The notes under the pieces: generated by a model
The model's database searches: none
What the model was told of the DNA's origin: nothing
Seen by the model: the letters and a program-made list of their open reading frames with translations, nothing else
Part shown: positions 1-12,838 of the stretch, one piece after another
Position numbering within the stretch: position 1 is the first letter of the stretch
Layout of the letters: the number at the start of each line of letters is the position of its first letter
Program-made: the position numbers and the translations under genes
NCBI GenBank assembly: GCA_033239525.1
Contig: BSYO01000004.1
Coordinates: 23,784,037 to 23,848,036 of the forward strand
Length of the DNA: 64,000 nt
From: Nepenthes gracilis
Taxonomy: Eukaryota > Streptophyta > Magnoliopsida > Caryophyllales > Nepenthaceae
Reading direction: 5' to 3'

Positions 1-471
1 CTTTAATTTAAATTATTTATTTTCAAATAACGTGATATTCGCTTATTAAAAAGCATATTAATAAGCATAAGAGAGAGCGCTTGAATCATCTTAATATTGT
101 CCTTTTTTGCTTTTTTTTTTTTTTTGTTAAATGTCGTCCTCTCCTCCTACCGAGAAGGAAGAGATTTTAAAAAAATAATAAGCGGTTAATATTTTTTACC
201 AACCGCTTAAAAAATCATCCCAATCAATGAGAATATATCATTTGGCCGACAGTTCCTAACTGATAATAAAGTCCGTTGAACTAGATAGTAGAAGAAAATT
301 ATTTCAATTGATTAAAACTAGATCCATCTTCCTTCAAAAAATAAATCGCTCATAAGACTATCGGGCTCACATACCGACTTTGGGCTATATGAGTCGATTA
401 AGTCTCTATATTTTTATAGGCTGAACCTTTGACGGGTTCTCTCCTCCCGCCGTTAGCAATTATACTTATCA
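1..471 (-). repeat. 3' LTR (partial) of the Tat-like relic
   Basis: Matches the right LTR at about 8842-9312 with many substitutions and small indels. It ends in ...tatacttatca at 471, right before the tract ctagtctccc, which corresponds to LTR end plus polypurine tract in the younger element at 27874. The first part of the LTR lies left of the window, so its target duplication cannot be checked. Confidence 0.7.
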
Positions 472-1514
472 CTAGTCTCCCATACCGGAAGGCTTAAAAT
501 TCAGTATTCTGGTATAATGTCTGAGGATAGTTGTCAAGACCCGGGAATACAACGTATGCAGGTCAAAAATAAAATCAATAATAATATTTTCATCAACCAT
601 AATAACCCAACTCGGGTGTGACAATCATACACATGCAGGACCCAATATAAATAAAATCCGCACAGATCTCATCGGATAAGAATCCGGACAAACATAATAC
701 ATATCTGCCAACTACGATCGCATGATCGTGAAATTTACAACAACTCATCAACATAATACTATAACTTTAATATTTTATATACAATGATCAAGGCCATCAT
801 CTGGCCAGAAATAATAACCATAACACATCCTCGAGACTAGAAATATATCAAATATAACATCTCCACTCGCCAAAAGGAATATCCGAACCCGATCACGTCC
901 GAACTCCTGCAAGCGTATCCAAGCCATTGGTCTGAACGGATAAAACATGAAAACATGAGCCTAGAGCTTAGCAAGTATCATCGTATAAAAAAAGTACTCA
1001 TAAATCAGGAACAGGGATATCGCATAACAATCACGTAAAACAAAACACCATGTTCGTGAAATCCATGAAAATCGAGAAGATGTCTCGTACTAAATCATCG
1101 TCCGTATTAAACAGTCCCTCTATGATATATTCATAATAAATAACGATCCGGTCAAATCTTATAGACGATATCATATTATATGATCCAAGGACACATACGC
1201 CGCAACCGTCACCACATCCATGTGGGACACAAACCATCGTCCGGATTTAAATCTCATAATGCAGAAATCGAGAGAAGACCGCCGGAACTAAAACATAAAT
1301 CAAAACATGTTCCGGGTTTATCACGTATTCATATGTACGAGACATTTCTATTGCCCATCCGTGGGCCAAATCACGTAACTCAAATCACAGTACACCCAAA
1401 TACGTGCAGAAATACAAAGCATTCACGAAATCGGAGAACCAAAAATCAATGATACCAACTTGAGGAAGGGTTACCCTTGTCCAGTAATTACGGCTATATC
1501 GACTGTGATTTAAG

Positions 1515-1905
1515 CCAGCAACTTAAGGCTCGGTTACGGTTTAGGCCGAGCTCAAGGCCGTCAATATCTCTGTCTCCCATGTATTAGGAACTTGCTCATG
1601 TGTTTTACCACCACGGCTTTGGTGCAACATCATTTTAGTTATATATTAGGGCGTCCGAATATATTAGTTTTAAATCGATGGTTCTCAATTAAATACACAG
1701 TGGGCCAGCAGCTTAAGGCTCGGATACGGTTTAGGCCAGTAGCTCAAGGCCATCAATGTACTCTGTCTCCCATAGATTAAGAACTTGCTCACTATGTTTT
1801 ACCACCCACGGCTTTGGGTGCAACCTCAAGTTTTAGTTATATATTAGGACGTCCGAATATATTAGTTTTTTAAATCACAATTCCTTACGATGGTTCTCAA
1901 TTAAA
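1515..1905. repeat. Tandem duplication (~190 bp unit) inside solo LTR copy 1
   Basis: Unit 1 (1515-1704) and unit 2 (1705-about 1905) share the same order of blocks: ccagc..cttaaggctcgg, ctctgtctcccat, ttttaccac..acggcttt, tatattaggNcgtccgaat, and gatggttctcaattaaatacaca. Solo LTR copy 2 has a single unit at about 6485-6690, so the duplication is specific to copy 1. Confidence 0.85.
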
Positions 1906-1970
1906 TACACAAAGCGTGTGTCAAATCAAAAGTCTCAACCTTCCTTCCGGCAGAAGTAGCCTATTATATA

Positions 1971-2026
1971 CGTCCCCGTCGGGACTAAGCGTCCCCGTCG
2001 GGACTAAGCCTCCCCGTCGGGAGCGG
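1971..2026. repeat. 19-bp tandem repeat in solo LTR copy 1
   Basis: The unit cgtccccgtcgggactaag occurs at 1971-1989 and 1990-2008, followed by a diverged third copy beginning cctccccgtcggga. Solo LTR copy 2 has one unit plus the diverged one at about 6752-6790. Confidence 0.85.
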
Positions 2027-3061
2027 CGCCATAAATAGTCAATGCATTGGATCACAAATCGACCCCTAGGGTCTCAGACCGCCATGGTCCCGAAGTGATC
2101 CCGCCCCCGGCAGCATGCATGATTAGTGCAATGCCTGGTTCATGGTTTCACAATATACGGATATATAAACATACATATTATATATCCGGGTGTCCAAAAT
2201 CCCTCCAAATCATAAATACCAGTACAAAATCACCGCACAACCGATAAAATATACATGCATGTACACAATTAATAAATTATGGGTATATAAAAATACATAC
2301 ATGTTAGTAAAATCTCTCACAGTAATCAAAATGTATTAGAAATTAAATCAGACCAAGAATAGGGCTAGAGGATACTTGCCTTAAAATTATACTTTGCAGA
2401 TCTGAAGAAAGGATGTCCCAAAGCACCCCAATCGAGCCTTTCTCTCTCCTCTGCCGCGTCCTCTCTCTCTCCCCCGTGCGCCCCTCCTCTCTCCTCCGCG
2501 CGCGGCCTCATCTGCACCGCTGCCGCAGCCTGCCGCCTCGAACGGCCATCCACGGCCTTCCCGGCGACCCCCCGTCGCCGCCGCTGCCCCCCGACGAGCT
2601 CTCTCTCTCAGCCATCGCGCACGCCTCTTCTCTCCTCCATTCTTCTCCGCGAGCGATATCTCCCCGTCACTACAGCACACGCCGACGCCGCTTCTCTGCC
2701 GCCGATCCACCACCGCGCAGCTTGCCTGGCCGTCATCGGCCTCCTCGACACCACCCAGCCGACATCGGCACTGTTACACGGCCGTCGTCGTCGATCTCCG
2801 CGCAACCCTCTCTCCTGCGCGATTCTCTTCTCCCATGCCGTGCCACCGCACGCCGCAGCCTTCGCGACCTCACCGACGAGCCACCGCGGCCACCGACCTC
2901 CTGCGTCGCCACCGCCGCTTCCCTCTCCCTTCTCCTCTTCCTCCTCCTTCTTCTTCTTCGAACCCTAAACCCCTTCCCCCCTCTCTCTCTCCTCTTCTCC
3001 CTCTCTCCCCGACTCTTTTCTTCCCCTTTTTCTTTTTCTTTCTATTTTTTTTCCTTTTTCT

Positions 3062-3134
<73 letters not shown>
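3062..3134. repeat. Compound (ATA)n-(ATT)n microsatellite
   Basis: A run of ATA triplets switches directly to ATT triplets near 3114, making a self-complementary tract that can form a hairpin. The homologous spot in solo LTR copy 2 (about 7788-7806) has only a short ATT run, so the array expanded after the two copies separated. Confidence 0.95.
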
Positions 3135-3138
<4 letters not shown>

Positions 3139-3745
3139 AAATGTTTAATTTTAAAATCCAAATCAGATTCCGAACAACAGCATAGGCGCGCCTCGGGCGC
3201 CACCCCAAAATCCCGATCACTCCTCAAAATTTTAAAATATTTTTAATTTATTTTTACTACGTCCAAAATATTTAAAAATCATAATTAATATTAAAAAAAT
3301 CCAATCGGGATACGAAATATTACAATAGTCATTTGTCCAAACTCATAGTCTTAATCTTAAGGACTTCGTTGGATGGTTGGACAAAGACTCTTAGTCCGAC
3401 AAGTTTTATTAAATGTCCAGACGATGGTTCCTAATCTTATAAACTTCATCTGTGCAATCAATAGTAGTATTAAACATGAGCTTCTTCAATTTTGTACCGT
3501 TCTCGGAATTGTACTAGTCATCATTACTGATTTTGGACGATTGACATGCTACACAACCTACAAGGTGTTGACACATATCACCATCATGATAAGGTGCATT
3601 TTTTTGAATTTTCCTCCCACTGTGTCGCTTCGGCTTAGAGCCTTTACTTTAAATAGTTTAAAATCCTTCATTCCCTCACTTTCTAAAAGCATTTCATTCA
3701 TTACTCTCTTCGAAACCCTTTCATCTTCTTCCTCTTCTCAAAACT

Positions 3746-5460
3746 TTGCAAACTTCTCTAATAACTCCTGGAGTTAATGATATTCAGTCGGTTCTGACAT
3801 TGGCCGATATTAACTACTTTCATGCTCAATATAAAATTCTTAACTCGTTGGTGTACTTCTTGCCTGGAGTACGTGGTAGAGCCTACTCTCTACTGGAGGG
3901 ATACATTACTGTTTATGAGACCCATCTCAAAAGAAGCCTTCGATATCTAATGGCATTAGAGTTGTACAAAATAATAACGACTCTCCATGTTTTGATTATG
4001 AGACTACAACCCAATACTATTACGCATTTAGTATCTTTGTATATTTTTGCTCATATTTATAGCCTGATTTTGGATGTCATGGCCGTAAAAATTATTTTTT
4101 GATTTTACCACGGAGCAGATTGGTTTCAGCCTCTCCCTGTCCTAAGTTTGTGTTGAGTGGGGAAAACCCTAACTCAACCAAAACATAGAAAGACCGATTC
4201 TTCTATTTGGCGACTTCCTTTGGATAGGAGCTCTCCAATGAGTGGGGTCAAGTCTTTGCGTCTTTTAATACGGAGGTGTTAGAGTACAAGAGAGAGTCGG
4301 CTAAGATATTGACAGATCTTATTAAGAAAAAAGTCGGCTCCTTCAACGAAAATAAGAAGAATCGATTACTATTAGTTAAATCTCTGACTCAGGCCAAATG
4401 GGAGCCTCTATTAGAGGGTTTGGATGCGCCTCTAACACCGTCGGTTTATAAGACAAAATTAAAGAGAAAATAAAAGCCTTTCCAAATAACTGAGCCATCG
4501 GCCCGAGTGCAAAGAGGCCTCAACCGGGTCCTCCTCTGAAGAATAAACCACCACTGACCAACTTATAAGGAGAAAGAGGCCGTTGGTGAGGATGGACCCA
4601 ACTCCTACTTATTCTTTGGCCCAAATGTTTGGGGCTATTGGACCAAATGAATGTTGTAAGCCTTCGGAGTTTGCTATTGAGGTTGGAGCCGAAGATGTTC
4701 CTACCTCTACTCGAACCCTTACTTCATATGGGGTGCCACCCATTCTACCATCTCTATCCGATGAGTCCTTGCCTGATCTTCCTACCAGTTTCTTGATAAT
4801 ACTTTTTAGATTAGTGAGACTTAATCCAAGGAGGCCAAGGAAGTGCCTCGAGTTAAGGTTTTGGAAGCTAGCATCCCAAGGGTGGTTGTCTCGAAACTTC
4901 TTGTTAAAGTTGCGAGGCACATTCTTCTAAGCCCCCAACACCCAAAGCCAAAGATAAAGACGAGGCTAAAAGACGAGTCAACGTGGAAAACGTGTCTTGC
5001 CTATAAGCCCCCACATCCGAGGTCAAGGGGGAAGTTGCTTCTGAGACAGCAGTCGGAACATTTTGTTCTAAACTCTCAGCATTTGAGACCCAGGAGGATT
5101 TTTTGTTGGAGAAGTCAGTGAAGCAGTTGAGTTGAGGTAGCCGCTAGAGAGTCCTCAAAGCCAGAGGTCCAAGAGGTTCCTACGAGTGATATTCCCACAA
5201 GGAGCTCTTCTTTCCCCAAGGTATTGGCTAAATCTCTCCTCAATTCCTTTATATTTTGTTTCACAATTTCTAGCATGTTTTTTCCTTACAACTTCAAGAA
5301 TTAGCTCATCATCTTGTCTCCACTGTTGGGCACGAGTTGTTTGAGACGAGGTAGAAATACGCTATACTCCATGATTAAAACTTCAGATTGGAGAGTGAGA
5401 TTCGAACATCAATCAGTCCAAATTATATCAAGCAAATGATGAAGTATAAGTATTGGAACG
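3746..5460 (+). pseudogene. Relic of Tat-element antisense extra ORF (Transposase_28-like + coiled coil)
   Basis: Plus-strand translation at about 4000-4062 gives LQPNTITHLVSLYIFA, matching LHPNSLHYLVSLCIFA of the extra ORF in the younger element (about 30700-30750). Further open pieces follow at 4276-4473 and 4583-4930, then a C-terminal part near 5300-5460 (YWNDI; compare YWDGI in the young copy) after an intron-like GT segment at 5221. Stops and frameshifts break it throughout. It lies on the strand opposite to the element's gag. Assignment to the Transposase_28 'putative gypsy type transposon' family (PF04195) is from memory of the family's appearance; a profile search would settle it. 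Confidence 0.6.
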
Positions 5461-5497
5461 ATATTAACTTTTCTCAACACATCATCAAGATGGTGGC

Positions 5498-7993
5498 TGT
5501 CACGACCCAAGAACACAATATTCGCATATCAAAATAAAATCAATAATATATATTCTATTAATCATAATAACCCAACCCGGGCGTGACAATCGAACACATA
5601 CAGGACCCAACATGATAAACCCCGCACAAGATCTCATCGGATATAAATCCGGACAAACACAATATACGACCTGTTATCCAAATATCATAAATGAAGTATT
5701 CAACATTACAACAACTCATTAACATAACACGATAACTCCAAACATATTCTATATATGGATCAAGGCCCTCATCCGGCCATGACAAAAACCATAATATATT
5801 CTCGAGATTAGAAATATAACCAATATGAATATCTCGACTCATCGATAGAGATCTGCCGCATTAGACAACGTCCAAGCTCTACAAGCGTATCCAAAGCATT
5901 GGTCTGAAGGAATAAAATATGAAAATATGAGCCTAGAACTCAGCAAGTATCAGCAATCGTATAAAACAGGTACACATAAATCAGAAGCAGGGATATTACA
6001 TAGTAATTACGTAAAACAAAACACAATGTCCGTGAAATCCCTAAAAATCGAGATGTCTCGTACTAAATTGTCGTCCGTATTAACTCATCCCTCCGGGACA
6101 AAATCATATAAATCATGATCCGGTAAAATCTCGTAGACAATATCATATCATATGATCCGAGATCAAATAACAGAATCGTGACCGTCACCACATCCACGTG
6201 GGACACATACCGTCGTCCGAATCTAAAACTCATAATGCAGAAATCAAGAGAAGACCGCCAGAACTAAAACATAAATCAAAACACGTTCCGGGTTTACCAC
6301 ATCAATACGTACGAGATATTTCTATCGCCTATCCGTGGACCAAACCACGTATCTCAAATCGTTGTCCACGCAATACATGCAGAAATATAAAGCATGCACA
6401 AAATCGGAGAACCAAATATTAATGATACTAATTTGAGGAAGAGTTACCCTCGTCCAGTAACCACGGCTATATCGGCTGCGATTTAAGCCAGTAGCTCAAG
6501 GCTCGGCTACGGTTTAGGTTAGTAGCTCAAGGCCATCCATGTACTCTGTCTCCCATAGATTAGGAACTTGCTCACTATATTTTACTATTCGCGGCTTTGG
6601 GTGCAACCTCAAGTTTTAGTTATATATTAGGACGTCCGAATATATTAGTTTTCCGTCAATTCTTTACGATGGTTCTCAATTAAATACATAGTGGGGCAGG
6701 TCAGCTACAAAATATCTCAACCTTCCTTCCGACGGAAATAGCCTATTATATACGTCCCCGTCGGGACTAAGTCTCCTCGTCGGGAGCGGCGCCCTGAAAA
6801 AATACCATACCTCGAATCACAAATCGACCCTAGGGTCTCGGACCGTCATGGTCCCGTGGTGATCCACCCGTGAACGTGCGTGTGGACCAACACATGGCTT
6901 GATTCATGGTTCTACAATATACGGATACAAAATATACATATATATCATCCAGGTGTCCAAAATCCTCCAAATCATAAATACCAGTCATAAACCACCAAGA
7001 CAAATCAATAAAATATACATGCATGTACACAATTGATAAATTAGTGGTATATAAAAATACATGCATGCTAGTAAAATCTTCCACAGTAGTCAAAATACAT
7101 CAGAAATTAAATCAGACCAATAATAGGGCTAGAAGATACTTGCCTTAACATTATACTCAACAGATCTGAAGAAAGGATATCCCGAAGCACTCCAATTTAG
7201 CCTTTCTCTCTCCTCTGCCGCGTCCTGCCTCTCTCCTCCGCGTGCCCCTTCCTCTTTCCTCCGTTCGCGGCCTTTGCCAGCCGCTCCGCTGCAACCGCTC
7301 GACCACTGCACCACCTCACGTGGCCGTCGCCGGCCTCCTCGAGACCACCCAGCCAGCGCCGACACCGAAACCGCTGTGCTGTCGCCTCCTCTCTCCCATC
7401 GAACGACTTCTCTCCTTCGCACCACGCCACCGTCGCCTCATCCTACGCCGCGCCACAGCTCACCACTGCGACCACCGATGTCGCCGCTAACACCCCAACA
7501 GCCGCCGTCGACTCTTCCGGCACCAATTTCCTCACCAGCGACCCCGCCGCCTCAACCCGCAACTGCCGCAACAATCACGGTCACACCCAGAACCACCGTC
7601 GACCGCTGTTCACCTGTGACGCCGCTGCCGCCTTCCTCTCCCTTCTCCTCTTCCTCCTCCTTCTTCTTCCTTGCCTGCAAACCCTAGATCCCTTTTACGC
7701 CCCTCTCTCTCCTCTTCTCTCTCCCTGACTCTCTCTGCATCTTCTTTTTCCCCATTCTTTTTCTTTCTTCTTTTTTTATTCATTTACTTATTATTATTAT
7801 TATTATATATAATCTTTAATTTTAAATTTCAAATCGGATTCCGAATAACAGCACAGGCGCGACTCGGGCACCGCCCCAAAATCCCAATCATTCCTCAAAA
7901 TTTTAGAATATTTTAATTTACTTTCACCACGTCCAAAATATCCAAAATCACAATTAATATTAAAATAATCCAATCGGGATCCGAAATATTATA
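5498..7993 (+). mobile_element. Solo LTR (same family), copy 2
   Basis: Starts TGTCACGACCCAAG and ends ...GAAATATTATA, with a perfect 5-bp target duplication GTGGC at 5493-5497 and 7994-7998. It is colinear with 532-3324, including the 'cagatctgaagaaaggat' block and the pyrimidine-rich third quarter. The last dinucleotide is TA instead of the usual CA, a likely point mutation. The different target duplication shows that it inserted separately from copy 1. The open frames at 7129-7916 are compositional and not genes. Confidence 0.85.
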
Positions 7994-8625
7994 GTGGCTC
8001 ATAACAATCCCATTTCCATATTTCATCATAGAAACGCCAGTGCTCAACATACATAAAATGTACTGTACCGTCCCGAGGGATTTCATGTGGCATGAGAGGC
8101 TGGAATGATCATAACCTTTGGAGAATACGCACTATGAGAGGCTCTTTCTTGGTACGAAGGCTCCCTATCATCACAGGTGTAACAAGAGTTTCACCTCTCT
8201 GGGTTATCATCTCAGGTCCTATAACTCAAACAACTCTTTAAGTGTGTTGGGACCTTATTACTCGAGATAGTTTGCATCCCATGGTCTTTAAGCCAATGAC
8301 CCTTTTCGGTGGGGTGCTTTCTTCCCCTCATCCTTTGCTTGAAAGTCATTGTTTTGGCAGGCGGAGGATGGAGCCCTGTTTGACCGCTCGTCAAGTTGTG
8401 TACAAGTGGTTTGGACGGTCTTGGAGATGTCATATATTCTCATCGCGAGTGCACGCACACAATAATTGGGATGATCGTCCAGCCAACTACCCATAGGATG
8501 GCAGTTGTCACATGATATAACATCTCTGATTGGTGCATTGAGTTGTACTCGTGTATTCACCATATTGGTCTTTGTAGGAGTGTAATAGTCGATTTTTTTA
8601 GTCTTTTTTTACAAATGGTGCCAGT
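7994..8625 (-). pseudogene. Leader and decayed gag start of the Tat-like relic, with PBS remnant
   Basis: Minus-strand frame 8288-8563 begins MVNTRVQ, as does the gag of the intact element (start 38796). The rest is not recognisably conserved and has stops. The primer-binding-site equivalent is about 8606-8624 (minus CTGGCACCATTTGTAAAA), a G-to-A-decayed version of the intact element's PBS region, directly next to the right LTR. Confidence 0.5.
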
Positions 8626-9312
8626 TGTATGTCATCGGATCTGAATTGTTATACAAATCAGGGAGTTAATAACAATTTAGAAATGCCTAATCGGTTTGAT
8701 GCGGGTACAGTCTTCGTGTACTACTAATTTAAATCTCGTGCAACACAACAAATGTAAGGTCAAAGGATTGACGGGACTCACTTCCCAATATATCTTCCAA
8801 TACTCAAATCATTAATATTTCTTTTAGGAAAAAAAAGAGAGAATATTAAATAAGATTACTTGTAGAAATGATTTTGTGATGTGTACTTATTAGAAAGGGT
8901 GTTAATGAGAGAAATAGTGCGCTTGAAGCGTTTTAGAATTGTCTTTTCGTTGGCTTTTCTTTGGTTGAGCATTATCCTCTTCTCCTATTGGCTAAGATGA
9001 GTTTATATAGAAATAATGGATGGTTGACTTTTTCTACAAACAGCTTAAGAAATCGTTCGGATAAATGAGAAGATGTTGTTTACCCGACGGTTCCTAACTG
9101 ACAATCGAGTCCATTGAGCCAAATGAGAAAATGAAACTGTTTCAGCCAGTTAGAATTAGTTCTATATTCCTTTAAGAAGTAAACTGTTTAAATAGGACTG
9201 TCGGACTCACATACTGACTTTGGATTATATGAGCCGATTGACTCTCTATTTTTTTATGGATCGAATCCTTTGATAGATTCTCCTCTTGGATCATCAGTAA
9301 CTATACCCATTA
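8626..9312 (-). repeat. 5' LTR of the Tat-like relic
   Basis: Starts TGTATGTCATCGG just after the PBS remnant and ends ...ctatacccatta; the expected CA end has decayed to TA. Its last ~470 bp match 1-471. Length is about 687 bp. The expected target duplication would be acgat at 9313-9317, but its partner is outside the window. Confidence 0.65.
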
Positions 9313-9720
9313 ACGATAATTATTTTAATAATTTTTTCAAAAATTATATGGCACTCATGAAGACACTTATTAGTCTAATATACTTTAACAAATAAAAAAT
9401 ATATTTTATGGTATTTAATGTATTTTTATGTATTGAAAATTTAAGAATTTCCTTTTTTTTGTTGTCTGCGCTTCCAATTTTCAATTTTATTTAAATTTAA
9501 ATAAAGCTTTAGCAAATTAAAAAAATAGATCATTTAATTAATCATTTAACCCGAGCCCAACTAACCTCACGGCCCAACCAAATAGGAAGACAATAAAAAG
9601 AAAATGAAGCCCAAAGCCCAATTTAATGTTGCCCTAAAAACAACGGCTACGATCAACTCGTAGCACACACAAAAATCTGGACGGTTAAAACTCGTTAACC
9701 TAAACGCATCAAATACTACA
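9313..9720. other. Intergenic stretch and RPL7 promoter region
   Basis: AT-rich between 9320 and 9540 with no feature seen; from about 9550 it contains the promoter elements of RPL7 listed separately. Confidence 0.6.
9551..9620 (-). promoter_or_regulatory. Cluster of site II (TGGGCY-type) elements
   Basis: GAGCCCA at 9553-9559, GGCCCA at 9571-9576, and AGCCCA at 9608-9613 and 9615-9620 are reverse-complement TGGGCY motifs, known targets of TCP factors in plant ribosomal-protein and other growth-related promoters. They lie 100-170 bp upstream of the telo box. Confidence 0.65.
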
Positions 9721-9729
9721 AAACCCTAG
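9721..9729 (+). promoter_or_regulatory. telo box (AAACCCTAG)
   Basis: A perfect AAACCCTAG lies just before the 5'UTR of RPL7. Telo box plus upstream site II motifs is the classic promoter module of plant translation-apparatus genes, co-expressed in dividing cells. Confidence 0.75.
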
Positions 9730-9812
9730 CAATTTGCTTCACTTCCCTTCTCATGTGTCGTCTGCAACCGAACCCTCCATCAAACTGAAGAGCTACAGTC
9801 GGCGGTGAATTG

Positions 9813-9889
9813 GTGAGCCCCCGTTTCAAGTATTCTTATCTCTAATTTGATGGGAAGTTGTTATTGAATCTTGTGTTTTATTCTAACAG
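9813..9889 (+). other. 5'UTR intron of RPL7
   Basis: Donor ttg|gtgagc at 9813 and acceptor ttctaacag| at 9889 enclose 77 nt. A leader intron just before the ATG is common in plant ribosomal-protein genes and can enhance expression. It is predicted from splice signals only. Confidence 0.65.
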
Positions 9890-9891
9890 AA

Positions 9892-12838
<2,947 letters not shown>

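Larger units (their letters stand above)
532..3324 (+). mobile_element. Solo LTR (long-LTR gypsy-type family), copy 1
   Basis: The segment starts TGTCAAGACCCGGG and ends ...GAAATATTACA, and is flanked by a perfect 5-bp target duplication ATAGT (527-531 and 3325-3329). It is homologous along its whole length to 5498-7993 but has no internal retroelement sequence, so it is best read as a solo LTR left by LTR-LTR recombination. The TGTCA(C/A)GACCC start resembles long-LTR chromoviruses (Tekay/Del type); that lineage is inferred. Pyrimidine-rich stretches (2420-3060) give long spurious open frames. Strand is assumed. Compared with copy 2 it has an extra 190-bp tandem unit, one extra 19-bp unit and an expanded microsatellite. 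Confidence 0.85.
1..9312 (-). mobile_element. Old Tat-like Ty3/gypsy LTR-retrotransposon relic (left end outside window)
   Basis: Positions 1-471 and about 8842-9312 are diverged direct copies of one LTR; both contain the 'gttcctaactga' block and the 'ctcacatac-gactttgg' block. The full right LTR runs 8626-9312. The left LTR is followed by a polypurine-tract-like segment (473-486, purine-rich on the minus strand) matching that of the intact element at 26894-39859. The right LTR is preceded by a decayed primer-binding site. A gag start (MVNTRVQ on the minus strand at 8563) matches the gag start of the intact element. The interior carries relics of the plus-strand extra ORF and two later solo-LTR insertions. 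Pol is essentially missing, so this is an internally deleted, dead copy. The orientation is read from gag, PBS and PPT together. Confidence 0.75.

Noticed and set aside
2413..3220. Long open frames (up to 217 aa) rich in Ser/Pro/Arg, and poly-Ile/poly-Asn/poly-Tyr frames
   Set aside because: They lie in a CT-rich tract and microsatellite of a solo LTR; the frames on both strands are compositional and not preserved in the homologous copy 2.
7129..7916. Ser/Pro/Thr-rich frames
   Set aside because: Same low-complexity tract in solo LTR copy 2, no conserved frame with copy 1.
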